From assembly GCA_040768445.1 (NCBI GenBank), contig JAXGMV010000001.1:2852001-2916000 (forward strand): 64,000 nt of DNA, written 5' to 3'. The notes below the pieces were generated by a model. It was not told the DNA's origin and did no database searches. It saw nothing but the letters and a program-made list of their open reading frames with translations. Source of the stretch: JAXGMV01 sp040768445 (GTDB taxonomy: Bacteria; Chloroflexota; Anaerolineae; Anaerolineales; Anaerolineaceae). A program made the translations under genes and the position numbers. Shown piece after piece: positions 34,456-43,900 of the stretch; the stretch's first letter is position 1, and each line of letters starts with the position of its first letter.

Positions 34456-34809
34456 ATGCATATTATTATGTTTGTACTCAATGAACCAGATAAGTTGTAT
34501 GCCATTCTTGATGAATGGAAAAAGATAGGCATTGAAGGTGTAACAATCACTGAAAGTACTGGTACCTATCGTGTGCAGCAAAAGCGTAAGTCATTGCACA
34601 TGCGCTACATGATACCTATTATGGACACTGGGCCTGAAAGCGGGAACCTGACCTTGTTTGCTATTGTGCCTGATGGAGAGATTATTCAGAAGTGCATTGA
34701 AGCGACTGAGTCAGTTGTCGGCAGTTTGGATAATCCTGCAACCGGAATTATTGTTGCCTGGCCTTTATCTGTTACAAAAGGTCTGACAAAGAATCAGATG
34801 GAACAATAA
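34456..34809 (+). CDS. PII-like (GlnB-fold) protein
   Basis: A 117-residue protein. Its start, MHIIMFVLNEPDKLYAILDEWKKIG then IEGVTITESTG, follows the beta-alpha-beta plan of PII signalling proteins (compare EKLDEVREALAEAGIxGMTVTE), but it lacks the classical T-loop uridylylation site. Such PII-like proteins often sit beside the transporter they regulate and bind small nucleotides. Here the next gene, four bases downstream, is a calcium/cation antiporter. The fold assignment is from pattern only, so the ligand is unknown. A good AAGGAG site precedes the start. Confidence 0.65.
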   Translation: MHIIMFVLNEPDKLYAILDEWKKIGIEGVTITESTGTYRVQQKRKSLHMRYMIPIMDTGPESGNLTLFAIVPDGEIIQKCIEATESVVGSLDNPATGIIVAWPLSVTKGLTKNQMEQ

Positions 34810-34813
34810 AACC

Positions 34814-35800
34814 ATGGTCTGGATAAAATTCCTTCTAAGTTCAGTCATCATCATTGTTGCTGCCATAAAATTGGCTGAGTACGGTGACTTTATTTCCATT
34901 CGAACCGGTTTAGGACGCATGTTTATCGGATTAATCCTCATGGCAGGAGCCACATCCTTACCTGAAGTACTCACCAGTATTAATGCCATCCAATTTGGTG
35001 TTCCTGACCTTGCTGCAGGAAATATCTTCGGAAGCAATATGTTCAATATGTTGATGATTGGTGTACTTGACCTTCTCCATCATCGAAAACGAATTTTAAG
35101 AAAGATCGCCAACCGCCACGCTTTATCTGGCAGCCTGACAACACTATTGATAGGCTTGGGTATATTATTTGTTTTTTCAGATATAGACATCCAAATCGGC
35201 TGGGTGGGACTTGATTCTCTTGTCCTTATCTCCGTTTACATTATCAGCCTGTGGATTCTAAAAAACGATTCAGCTGCTCCAGTAGAACCTGTTGACGAAA
35301 GTGAATTAGACAATATACCGTCTCTGACAAAAAGCATTCTCGGCTTTAGCATTGCCACCATCGCACTAATCTTCATCATGCCAGTTCTGGTTGATTCATC
35401 TTCAGAAATTGCAGAGATTACCGGATTGGGAGCAGGATTTGTTGGAACAACGTTGGTATCCTTTGTAACCTCCCTACCCGAGGTGGTAACCACCATTGCC
35501 GCGGTTCGACTTGGCGCGTATGATATGGCTGTTGGTAACCTGTTCGGCAGCAATATGTTTAACATCTTCTCATTGGGTATTGCAGATTTCTTTATGCTTG
35601 ATGGCCGATTCCTGCAAGTCATATCGCCTGAGTTTGTCCTGGTTGGGCTAATCGGCCTGATCATGACCATTCTTGCCCTGGTTGGAAATGTTGCCAAACT
35701 CGAAAGAAAATTTTGGCTTATCGAGATTGATGCCTTTTTATTGATATTGATATATCTTATCGGATTGTGGATGATCTACAGCCAGGGAATAAGTGTTTGA
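34814..35800 (+). CDS. Calcium/sodium antiporter family protein (CaCA)
   Basis: A 328-residue membrane protein with about ten helices and two inverted alpha repeats: GATSLPEVLTSINA then GNIFGSNMFNML in the first half, and VTSLPEVVTTIAAV then GNLFGSNMFNIF in the second. These TSLPE and GSN motifs form the cation site of CaCA exchangers such as YrbG and NCX_Mj, which export Ca2+ in exchange for Na+ or H+. The gene is coupled to the PII-like gene before it. A centrally placed acidic loop divides the halves, as is usual. Confidence 0.92.
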   Translation: MVWIKFLLSSVIIIVAAIKLAEYGDFISIRTGLGRMFIGLILMAGATSLPEVLTSINAIQFGVPDLAAGNIFGSNMFNMLMIGVLDLLHHRKRILRKIANRHALSGSLTTLLIGLGILFVFSDIDIQIGWVGLDSLVLISVYIISLWILKNDSAAPVEPVDESELDNIPSLTKSILGFSIATIALIFIMPVLVDSSSEIAEITGLGAGFVGTTLVSFVTSLPEVVTTIAAVRLGAYDMAVGNLFGSNMFNIFSLGIADFFMLDGRFLQVISPEFVLVGLIGLIMTILALVGNVAKLERKFWLIEIDAFLLILIYLIGLWMIYSQGISV

Positions 35801-35845
35801 CAGAAAATACAGCAGCCTTCGCATCATTTCTAATGTCGCAAAAAC

Positions 35846-35874
35846 TTGACGGATTGGGTAAACAAGGCTAAAAT
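35846..35874 (+). promoter_or_regulatory. Promoter of the bL25 gene
   Basis: TTGACG (35846-35851), a 17-base spacer and TAAAAT (35869-35874) make a strong sigma-70 promoter. The roughly 80-base leader contains the perfect hairpin ACCTGA-ATAA-TCAGGT (35924-35939), 25 bases before the start. Confidence 0.65.
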
Positions 35875-35963
35875 CTGACGGCTTTAATCAATTGATTAGA
35901 GTAAATATCACTAAGCGAAGGTAACCTGAATAATCAGGTGAGAGGCGCTGAAAGGGTTTAAAG

Positions 35964-36611
35964 ATGGAACGTATCGTTATTAATGCTTCAAAAAGAGATG
36001 TAACCGGTAAACAAGTTAGTAAATTGCGCCGAGAAGGATATCTGCCGGCAGTTCTTTATGGCGCGCATATTCAGCCAATGCCAATCCTGTTAAATTATCG
36101 TGAAACCTATAAAATTTTGGGAACCACATCATCATCCAGTTTGGTAACCGTAAATATAGATGGCGTTGAACACACAGTCTTAGTCCGTGAAAAACAAAGA
36201 GATACGCTTAAAGGTGTTTACCTGCACGTGGATTTTCTTGCTGTTTCAATGACGGAGTCTATCCGAACACCGGTTTCAATTGAATTGGTAGGTGAATCGC
36301 CAGCAATTGAAGATTTCAATGGCGTGCTCATCACAGGTATCTCAGTACTTGATATAGAATGCCTGCCAAATGACCTGCCTGAAAAAATTGTAGTTGATAT
36401 ATCTAACTTGAAAGAGATCGGCGATTCGATCACTGTTAATCAGCTTTCTATTTCAGATAAAGTCACTGTACACACTTCAGGGGACGAGGTTGTTGTCAAC
36501 ATTTCTCAGGGTACCTCCGAAGAAGTAGAAACTGAAGATGAATTTGAAACGGAAGAAAGTGAACCTGAAGTTATCGAAAAGGGTAAGAAAGAGGAAGAAG
36601 ACGAGGATTAA
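35964..36611 (+). CDS. rplY: 50S ribosomal protein bL25 (CTC form)
   Basis: A 215-residue long-form bL25, the 5S rRNA-binding protein also known as general stress protein CTC. The N-terminal 5S-binding domain reads RDVTGKQVSKLRREGYLPAVLYG. A C-terminal beta domain with VDISNLKEIGDSITVNQL follows, then a very acidic tail of about 35 residues with many Glu. Its length is normal for CTC-type proteins. It has its own strong promoter and terminator. Confidence 0.93.
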   Translation: MERIVINASKRDVTGKQVSKLRREGYLPAVLYGAHIQPMPILLNYRETYKILGTTSSSSLVTVNIDGVEHTVLVREKQRDTLKGVYLHVDFLAVSMTESIRTPVSIELVGESPAIEDFNGVLITGISVLDIECLPNDLPEKIVVDISNLKEIGDSITVNQLSISDKVTVHTSGDEVVVNISQGTSEEVETEDEFETEESEPEVIEKGKKEEEDED

Positions 36612-36632
36612 TATAATCCTGCTTGCGACCAT

Positions 36633-36667
36633 AAAACTGCGAGATCAAAGAATCCTCGCAGTTTTTT
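36633..36667 (+). terminator. Terminator between bL25 and the Nudix gene
   Basis: The 11-base arms AAAACTGCGAG and CTCGCAGTTTT (36633-36643, 36655-36665) are followed by TTT. The A-rich left arm means it can also terminate the convergent Nudix transcript. Confidence 0.88.
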
Positions 36668-36696
36668 TATTTTATTACTATTTTTGGGTTGATTGC

Positions 36697-37317
36697 TCAA
36701 GAATGTGCTTGAGATTGATAACTTAATAGGTCAATAAAATTCTTCACAATGCGGGCAGTCGCTCCCCATAAGATTTCACCTTGATAAGGCAGATAAAAAT
36801 AAGCATGGATAGATGAACCGTCATCAAGCTGGATATCTTTTTCTTCCCAATTTGAAGGATCAGCCAACCATGATATAGGATAAATAACCACTTTGCTGAC
36901 CTCATCTTGTGACAAAATGATATTAAAAGGCCAATCAATCAAAGCAACATACGGTGTGATTGTAAAGTTGCTGGTTGTATGAAAGGATTTTATCCTGCCC
37001 AGGATATTGACATGCTTTGGATTCAGCCCAATTTCTTCCTGGGCTTCTCGTAATGCTGTCTGAAGAAGGTTGCCATCTTCAAGATCAAACGCACCACCGG
37101 GAAAGGCAATCTGGCCTTTGTGATGGTTGACTGTTTCAGTTCGTTTAATAAAAAGGAGATGCCAGCCATCATCAATTTTGATTAAGGGCAGCAAGACAGC
37201 AGACTGTTTTTTGCCTGTAATGATTCCATAATTATCAGATTGATTTTTTTCACTTTTTAAACTTTGTCGAATATCCTCAAGTGTAAGTTGATCAATAATC
37301 ATTTTCAGTGGTTTCAT
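36697..37317 (-). CDS. Nudix hydrolase, CoA pyrophosphatase type
   Basis: A 206-residue Nudix enzyme. The Nudix box is GGAFDLEDGNLLQTALREAQEEIGL near residue 80, with the REAQEE metal-binding helix. PLIKIDDGWHLLFIKRTETVNHHKGQIAFPGG before it matches the UPF0035-type sequence found in coenzyme A pyrophosphatases. It would clear CoA or oxidised CoA, though other nucleoside diphosphates are possible. It lies 26 bases downstream of trmI on the same strand and is probably co-transcribed. The start is taken as the ATG at 37317; no strong ribosome site is visible, and a TTG at 37323 and ATG at 37302 are alternatives. Confidence 0.87.
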   Translation of the reverse strand: MKPLKMIIDQLTLEDIRQSLKSEKNQSDNYGIITGKKQSAVLLPLIKIDDGWHLLFIKRTETVNHHKGQIAFPGGAFDLEDGNLLQTALREAQEEIGLNPKHVNILGRIKSFHTTSNFTITPYVALIDWPFNIILSQDEVSKVVIYPISWLADPSNWEEKDIQLDDGSSIHAYFYLPYQGEILWGATARIVKNFIDLLSYQSQAHS

Positions 37318-37343
37318 TATCAAAGTGTAAAGATATTAAGCTA

Positions 37344-38210
37344 TCAATCATCAATAATGTCATCAGATTCCACTTGATCATCGTCGATGTCATCATTATC
37401 AAATGAATAACTTGTTAAACTAATCGGTATGACCGGCCGTGCAAAAATCAAGTATCCTGTGTGACTGACCATCCGGTCTACAGGCCTGAGACGGTCATGT
37501 TCTGGTTTGTAATACCGAAGCAGAATTTCACAAACATCGATAAAGGCAAAATTGTTATCCCTGAGTGAAATCAACAATTTCTCTACCTGGTTAAATGTCG
37601 GTAAAATACAGCCGAAGAAACCGCCAGGTTTCAATGCAGAGCGCACATGGCGCATGTAATCAAACGGGTTGGGTAAATCAAGGAACAAGGCATCTGCGCC
37701 TTTAACAGTAAACCCGTCACCAATATCACGCAAAATAAAAGTCACCCTGTCTGCAAGGTCAAGTCGCGTTACGTTCTTGATCGCCAGGTTCTGAAATTCC
37801 TTCCTGGCTTCATAGGTGGTCACATGGCCTTTCTCGCCAACCACATACGCAAACACACCAGTCAACCCACCTGATCCGGTGCCGGCCTCAACAACATGTG
37901 CACCAGGACCAATACCCATGGTCAGAAGGATAAATCCAACATCTTTTGGGTAAAGAATTTGTGTATTCCGAGGCAGGTCTCTCAATAAATCAGCAATAGA
38001 AGGCTCCAATATATAAAATACCCTGCCGTTATGGCTGCTAATTTCGCTACCCCAGGGTGTCCCAATCAGATCATCATGGTTGATAGCGCCTCTATGTGTG
38101 TGCAGGACATCACCAGAGCGAACTCGGATGATGAAATGCTTGTGGCCTAAACCAACAAGTTGTGCAAGATCACCATCTCTAACGACATCGCCGTTCAAGT
38201 TCCAGGCCAA
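37344..38210 (-). CDS. trmI: tRNA (adenine-58-N1)-methyltransferase TrmI
   Basis: A 288-residue TrmI-family enzyme that methylates A58 in the T-loop of tRNAs. The N-terminal domain has the FIIRVRSGDVLHTHRGAINHDDLIG segment, and the SAM site is VVEAGTGSGGLTGVFAYVVG near residue 105. The C-terminus ends in an Asp-rich tail. The start is TTG: GGAGGAAG sits six bases before it on the coding strand, and the nearby ATG is out of frame. The Nudix gene follows 26 bases later. Confidence 0.9.
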   Translation of the reverse strand: MAWNLNGDVVRDGDLAQLVGLGHKHFIIRVRSGDVLHTHRGAINHDDLIGTPWGSEISSHNGRVFYILEPSIADLLRDLPRNTQILYPKDVGFILLTMGIGPGAHVVEAGTGSGGLTGVFAYVVGEKGHVTTYEARKEFQNLAIKNVTRLDLADRVTFILRDIGDGFTVKGADALFLDLPNPFDYMRHVRSALKPGGFFGCILPTFNQVEKLLISLRDNNFAFIDVCEILLRYYKPEHDRLRPVDRMVSHTGYLIFARPVIPISLTSYSFDNDDIDDDQVESDDIIDD

Positions 38211-38405
38211 TAACTTCCTCCATGCTAATGATAGAGGTAATTATACAAGTAAAAACAACAGCAATCCTGGCAGAATATTAATAATCAGGGTTATTTGTAT
38301 GTTAAACGATGAACCCTATGGAAAGCCTACTGTTGAGACTGGACTATGCAATTTGGCCGGTTTGTGTTAAACTACTCAGCGTTAGTCAGCCAGTAGAAAT
38401 GTTGG

Positions 38406-38466
38406 TTGCCTTTCCGCTCTTGAAAACACCTGCGGTGTTAGAGAGGGCAATCCCGTGGAAAGGAGG
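38406..38466 (+). promoter_or_regulatory. Candidate S6:S18-binding autoregulatory leader
   Basis: The rpsF leader can fold as TTGCC/GGCAA (38406-38410, 38446-38450), then an internal loop with TTTCCG, then CTCT/AGAG and a hairpin AACACC-TGC-GGTGTT (38425-38439). A CCG in an internal loop below a hairpin is the core of the known S6:S18 leader that mimics the 16S rRNA site. The ribosome site AGGAGG follows directly. Confidence 0.5.
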
Positions 38467-38476
38467 AATAATCCTT

Positions 38477-38764
38477 ATGCGTAATTATGAACTCATGTTC
38501 ATTCTTCATCCAGATTTGGACGAGGCAAATGTTGAAGCAAACGTCGATCGTGTTAAATCCTGGATAACAGAATCAGGCGGTTCAATTATCAAACAAGAGC
38601 TTTGGGGAAAGCGGCGTCTGGCCTACAAGATCCGCAAGCAAGCTGAAGGCATTTATGTATTGCTTCAAGCATCTCTCGAGCCTGCGTTTACGTCTGAAAT
38701 GGAACGCAATCTGCGCTTAACTGAACAGATTATGCGCTTCTTATTAACAGCAATGGATGAATAA
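38477..38764 (+). CDS. rpsF: 30S ribosomal protein bS6
   Basis: A 95-residue bS6, starting MRNYELMFILHPDLDE and containing KQELWGKRRLAYKIRKQAEGIYVLL, the conserved RNA- and S18-binding region. The frame is open 56 codons further upstream, but the ATG at 38477 has AAAGGAGG before it and gives the standard protein. It is the first gene of the classical rpsF-ssb-rpsR operon. bS6 pairs with bS18 in the platform of the small subunit, and the pair may bind the leader described above. Confidence 0.97.
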   Translation: MRNYELMFILHPDLDEANVEANVDRVKSWITESGGSIIKQELWGKRRLAYKIRKQAEGIYVLLQASLEPAFTSEMERNLRLTEQIMRFLLTAMDE

Positions 38765-38809
38765 TTCATTAGTTGTTTGTTTGTATTTGGCTTAAAAACG
38801 GAGAGAGCA

Positions 38810-39214
38810 ATGGCTCGAGGTCTCAATAAAGCAATGATCATTGGCAATCTTGGTCGTGATCCAGAGATGCGCTACACGCCATCTGGAAAACCGGTGACAA
38901 CTTTTTCGGTTGGCACCACACGCTCATGGTCAAGCGCTGAGGGTGACAAACACACTGAAACAGAATGGTTCAATGTTGTTTGCTGGGGTGCTCTGGCTGA
39001 AATCTGCAAGCAGCACCTCTCAAAAGGCAGGCAGGTTTACATTGAAGGCCGCCTTCAAACCCGAAGATGGGAAGATACTGAAGGTATTAAGCACGCCAGT
39101 ATTGAGATTGTTGCCAACGAAATGATGATTCTTGATGAACGACGCGAGTCGGGCGAAAAAAGTTCAGAGCCCTATACTGATAGTCTAATAGATGAGGATG
39201 AATATCCCTTCTAA
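38810..39214 (+). CDS. ssb: Single-stranded DNA-binding protein
   Basis: A 134-residue SSB with one OB fold (LNKAMIIGNLGRDPEMRYTPSGKPV, ETEWFNVVCWGALAE, GRQVYIEGRLQTRRWED) and the acidic C-terminal tip DEDEYPF that recruits repair and replication proteins. It coats single-stranded DNA during replication, recombination and repair. The ATG at 38810, after GGAGAGAG, gives the normal N-terminus; the frame is open to 38777. It lies between the two ribosomal protein genes, as in most bacteria. Confidence 0.97.
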   Translation: MARGLNKAMIIGNLGRDPEMRYTPSGKPVTTFSVGTTRSWSSAEGDKHTETEWFNVVCWGALAEICKQHLSKGRQVYIEGRLQTRRWEDTEGIKHASIEIVANEMMILDERRESGEKSSEPYTDSLIDEDEYPF

Positions 39215-39234
39215 TATTTTTGGAGAGTTTAACA

Positions 39235-39507
39235 ATGAGTGAAAATTCAACCTATGAGCCCAGGGGCAGAAGATTTGTCGCAAGACCAAAATTCTGCCAA
39301 TTCTGTGCTGAAAACATGGACAAAATTGATTATAAAAATGTTGATTTGCTGCGGCGTTTTGTGGTCGAAGATGGCAAAATTCGCCCACGCCGTCAAACAG
39401 GTACTTGCGCCAGGCATCAACGCACGCTTGCTAACGCGATTAAACGCGCAAGGCACATTGCCCTGTTATCCTACATTGGTGAAGAACGTCCTTCTCGAAA
39501 CGATTAG
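39235..39507 (+). CDS. rpsR: 30S ribosomal protein bS18
   Basis: A 90-residue bS18. It has KFCQFCAENMDKIDYKNVDLLRRFV and GKIRPRRQTGTCARHQRTLANAIKRARHIALL, the typical core that binds bS6 and 16S rRNA. The two N-terminal Cys plus C..H form a C+ type zinc site. The ATG at 39235 follows GGAG; a TTG at 39220 is an unlikely longer start. A hairpin begins at its stop codon. Confidence 0.97.
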   Translation: MSENSTYEPRGRRFVARPKFCQFCAENMDKIDYKNVDLLRRFVVEDGKIRPRRQTGTCARHQRTLANAIKRARHIALLSYIGEERPSRND

Positions 39508-39528
39508 ATTGAGACCGTAGTCTCAATC
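39507..39528 (+). other. Intercistronic hairpin between rpsR and the foldase gene
   Basis: A perfect nine-base stem GATTGAGAC/GTCTCAATC with a CGTA loop starts on the last base of the rpsR stop codon. No T-run follows, so it is more likely an mRNA stability or processing element, or partial attenuator, than a terminator. Confidence 0.5.
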
Positions 39529-39548
39529 CAGTAGAGAATGAGGAAAAA

Positions 39549-40868
39549 GTGGCAAAAACACCTGAAAAACCAGAAAAAATAATATCAAAAAAAGAAAAAA
39601 CGCACCTAGAAAAAGACCAATCAATGCGCCGGTTTATATTAATTGGTGTAATCATCGTTGCGGCGTTAATACTTGGCACGATTATTTTCGGTCTTGTGGA
39701 CACTTACATCCTCAGACAAAATCAAGCCGTAGCCAGGGTCAATTCAGAAAAAATCACTGTCAAAGAATTTCAGACTCGAGTTCGTTATACCCGAAATAAT
39801 CTCGTTCAGAATTACATGAGCAATTTGCCGCTTTATGAAGCATTTGCTGCAGATCCAAACTATGGCCAATATTTTGCGTCACAACTGCAAGAGATCATCC
39901 TGCAGTTGGACGAGTCAAATACTGAAACGCTTGGGTCTGAAGTCCTTGATCAGTTGATCTCTGAGAAAATTATCATGCAGGAAGCGAAAAAGATGGGAAT
40001 CACGGTCTCTGACGAGGAGATCACCAAGGGGCTTGAAGAAGCCTTTGGCTTTTTCCCTGAGGGAACACCGGTACCATCAATCACACCAACGATGGGTTCA
40101 ACCTCAACACTGTCACCAGCCCAGCTTGCAGTTGTGACAATAACGCCAACTGCGACGAAAGCGCCAACATCAACACCTGCTGATATATCCACACCAGTAG
40201 CTGCTCCAACCACATCAGAGCTCCCAACTGCGGTTCCAACACTGACGGCGACACCAACCGAATACACTGAAGATCTATACCAGGAAAATGTCACAAATTT
40301 CCTGAAAGATCTTGAATCTATACAAGTGTCTGAACAAGAAATCAGGAAATTGGTAAGTGTTAATCTGCTTTACAATAAGCTGCTTGAAGCCAGAAGCGCA
40401 GACTTACAACCTTATGAAGAACAGGTTTGGGCTCGTCACATTCTGGTAGATGATGAAGCAATTGCTTTAACCTTGATCGAAAAGATGAAAAACGGGGAAG
40501 ATTTCGCTGCTTTGGCGGCTGAACATTCCAACGACACCAGTAATAAAGACGATGGTGGAAATTTGGGATGGTTTGGAAGAGGACAGATGGTTTCAGCTTT
40601 TGAAGAGGCCGCATGGTCTCTTGATATCGGCGAAATCAGTGAACCTGTACAGACTGAATTCGGATATCACATCATCCAGGTATTGGGTCATGATGAAAGA
40701 CCATTAACCCAGGCCCAGTTCAGGGATAAGAAGCAAACCGCCTTTACTGAGTGGTTAGATAGCTTGAACACTGAAGAAACTGTGAAAAAATATGATCTTT
40801 GGAAAGACAACATTCCAACAGAGCCTATTATCCCACTGGATCAAATTCCAGCCGCATTAGTTCAATAA
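39549..40868 (+). CDS. Membrane-anchored parvulin-type peptidyl-prolyl isomerase (PrsA/SurA-like)
   Basis: A 439-residue foldase. After a basic N-terminus, a membrane helix spans about residues 28-51 (RFILIGVIIVAALILGTII), followed by a SurA-like N-terminal helical domain. A low-complexity Thr/Pro/Ser linker sits at about 170-240, and the rotamase domain starts near 290: WARHILVDDEAIA, then DDGGNLGWFGRGQM and EFGYHIIQVLG. It would fold exported proteins on the outer face of the membrane. The start is GTG at 39549 with GAGG upstream. Its place behind rpsR suggests partial co-expression with the ribosomal operon. Confidence 0.9.
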   Translation: MAKTPEKPEKIISKKEKTHLEKDQSMRRFILIGVIIVAALILGTIIFGLVDTYILRQNQAVARVNSEKITVKEFQTRVRYTRNNLVQNYMSNLPLYEAFAADPNYGQYFASQLQEIILQLDESNTETLGSEVLDQLISEKIIMQEAKKMGITVSDEEITKGLEEAFGFFPEGTPVPSITPTMGSTSTLSPAQLAVVTITPTATKAPTSTPADISTPVAAPTTSELPTAVPTLTATPTEYTEDLYQENVTNFLKDLESIQVSEQEIRKLVSVNLLYNKLLEARSADLQPYEEQVWARHILVDDEAIALTLIEKMKNGEDFAALAAEHSNDTSNKDDGGNLGWFGRGQMVSAFEEAAWSLDIGEISEPVQTEFGYHIIQVLGHDERPLTQAQFRDKKQTAFTEWLDSLNTEETVKKYDLWKDNIPTEPIIPLDQIPAALVQ

Positions 40869-40872
40869 AACA

Positions 40873-40904
40873 AAAATTTCCCGCCTTTCAGCGGGAAATT
40901 TTTT
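40873..40904. terminator. Bidirectional terminator between the foldase gene and smc
   Basis: AAAATTTCCCGC and GCGGGAAATTTT (40873-40884, 40891-40902) form a perfect stem with loop CTTTCA, with A and T runs on both sides. It serves both convergent genes. Confidence 0.9.
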
Positions 40905-43900
40905 ATCTTGATGACCCTACCATTTCTTCACTGACCTCATCCAATCGCAGGCTAACAACATGGCTGGTTGAATCACGCCCCATAGTGACGCCATAAATAA
41001 CACCGGAAATTTGGACTGTATTACGGTTATGTGTAATTACTATAAACTGGGTTCGTTCACTTAATTCTTTGAGCAATTCTCCAAAACGGCCAACATTTGC
41101 CTCGTCCAACATGGCATCCACTTCATCAAGCACGCAGAAGGGTGTCGGAGATACTTTTAAAAGCGAGAAGATCAATGCCACAGCAGTTAAGCTGCGCTCG
41201 CCGCCAGAAAGAAGTGCCAAGCCTTGCTCTCTGCGTCCTGGCAGCCGTGCCTCAATTTCAATACCGGAATCTGTCAGGTTTTCGGCATCCACCAGGGTCA
41301 ATTTGGCTGAACCGCCGCCAAAAAGCCTGTTAAACATGGCTTTAAACTCAACAGAAACAGCCTCAAATGTCTTTTGGAATTCAAGCTTCATGATCTCGTT
41401 AAGCTCTTCAATCACACTGCATAAATCGGCATCGGCTTTTTTTAAGTCATTGACCTGGTTGGTTAAATATTCAAAACGTTCTTTGACTGATTGGTACTCG
41501 GTTTGAGCTTCCGGATTGATTGCGCCCATACGCCGAAGCTGGGTGCGGTGCCGGTTGATCGAGTCTTCCACATCGCTTGAGATTTTCTCCACGACCGGTA
41601 ACTGCTGTACCATGCCATCCAGTGGAAGGGGTTTTGGGCCGGAAATATCCTGGACGTAATCAAACGAGACCAAACCAAAGTCATCCTCAATCCGTTTTTG
41701 CAGGTTATCGAGCAACTCTCGTTTGCGCGTTACATCCATTTGCGCCTGCGATACATACCTGTCGGCAACAGCTAAGTTTTGCTGTGCAGCTGTAAGATCA
41801 TCCTGCTGCCTGTTATATTCGGCTTCTGTTTCTGACAGTGCGCGCTCAGACGGCGTAATCTTTGCCTGAAATTCTTCAATGGCGATTGTTAACCGTTTTT
41901 CTTCATCCTGGTCAATTTCACTGCTTTTCTCAAGTTCCTCGATCTCATTTTCAAGATCACTCAATCGTTTACGGTTTTTTTCCAGCGTCTCAGCTGCATG
42001 GTTGAGGTTCGATTCATTTTCCTGCAGTCTCTGTCGGGTTTCAGTCAGCGCCCTGTTATAAACTGCCAGTTGAGTTTGCCAGTGACTGACCTGCATCTGC
42101 CCTTCATCAAGCGATATTGCCTGGCTTTGTTTGTACAGGTCGTTGATAATGCCGGCATGTCGTTGAATTTGCTGAAGAAGCTGATCAGCCTCTGACTGTT
42201 TCAGAGCTTGCTCACTTTGAGCTACCTTCGCCTGATCATCAAGCGATGCAATTTGCTGCTCGTAAAATTCATGTTTCTGTTTCAACTGGTCCTGTTTGAG
42301 CTGCACCTGTTGATAATTACGGTTTGCATCATGCAGGCGGGATTGAAGCTGCTTTTCCTGGTCAGTTAACGCTTTCTCGTCTTTGATGGTTTTTTCAAGA
42401 GCCTGGTTCAAATCAACCAGTTCTTTTTGAATATTACCAAGCTCAGTGGTCAATAAGTCAAGAGACTCCTGGTTCTCCCGCTTCTGTCGCGGCCTGGCAA
42501 TCATTCCTTCTCTGCCTTCACGTCCGGCAACCACGATTCCACTGCCCCAAAAGAGCTCACCATCAAGGGTCACTACCCGCTGATATGGATCAAGCTTCGC
42601 AGCAATTCTTTTTGCGCCTGGCAGGCTGGAAGCCAAAACTACATTGCCTAATAGGTATTGCACCAAATTCTGGAGAGATTTATCAGCCTTGACGTGCTCA
42701 ATTGCTGCGCCTAAATAATCAGGGTCATTCTTCACTTTTGCAAACGAATATTCGCTGAGGATGATCTCGGATGGGACAAAGACAGCCTTTCCTTTCCGGC
42801 CATCAGCAAGCAATTTCAACGGGTCATCTGGAACACTCTTGTCATAATAAACTATGGCATCAAAAAACTCGCCCAGGGCAGACGTGATTGCTTTTTCAAA
42901 TTCCGGTTCAACCTCAAGTTGTTGAACAAGCGGCTCCAACCTTGCAGAAAATTGTCCTGACCGGCGCTTTTCAAGCACATTTTTTGCCCCTTCGTTCAAT
43001 CCTGAAAAACTTTTTTCAGCTTGAATCAGAACTTCCAGGGTAGCGCGAAGCTTTGAGGCTAAACTCTCTTTATCACCCAGTATCTTCCGCAGTCTCTGGT
43101 TGTTTTCCTGCTGGCTGGCAATCGATTCACGCAGTACTCGCAGTTGATCGCGCAGCGTACTTAATTGCTTTTCTAACGCTTGTACAGCGGTTTCAGAATC
43201 ACTTAAAGCATTTTGATGAGATTTTAACTCCTCGTCAATCTGTAAAATACCTTTTTCATAGTTTTGTCGTGATGCAGTCAACGTTTCAACTCTTGATTTC
43301 AATTCTGAAGTTTTTGCATCAAGTTGAAGTTTTTTTGTTTCTAAGCTTGTGCGCTGGCGGCGGTTATCCACCAGTTTCGCTTCAATCGCTTCTTTGTTGG
43401 TTTTATATTCCTTTAGCTTTTGCGATTCTTCTTCAAACTTACCCCTGGCTTCATGCAAATCTGCCTCAAGCTGGTTTATCTCTTCAGCAAGCTGGATGTT
43501 CTTAGCCAACTGGGTCTCTTTATCCTCATCCATTCGTGTCAAATCAGCTTTGAGATTTAGCCGCTGTTCGCTCAACACCCGGATACGCTCAGCCATCACT
43601 GCCAGCTGCCGGTTATAAGTCTCTCTTTCTTGATGCAATTTGGAAGACTCAAGGTGAAGCTGGCTCAAGGTTTCTCGCAAGCTCTGGATCTTTGCCCGTT
43701 TTTGATTGATTTCATTCTCAAAGGTATCATATCGGGTTTTTACCTTTACGTATTTCTCTTCCTGTGCCTGCAGGGTTGTGCGGGTATAAGCCAAATCCTG
43801 TTGAGATTTATGCCAGTGGTATCCATACCACTCACGCATCAACACCTTGAGATCCGCCTGAATACGATGGTAATCCTGAACTTTTTTCGCTTGTTTTTCA

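Noticed and set aside
38309..38476. 56-residue N-terminal extension of bS6
   Set aside because: The extension covers the structured leader, while the ATG at 38477 has a strong ribosome site and gives the standard bS6 length.
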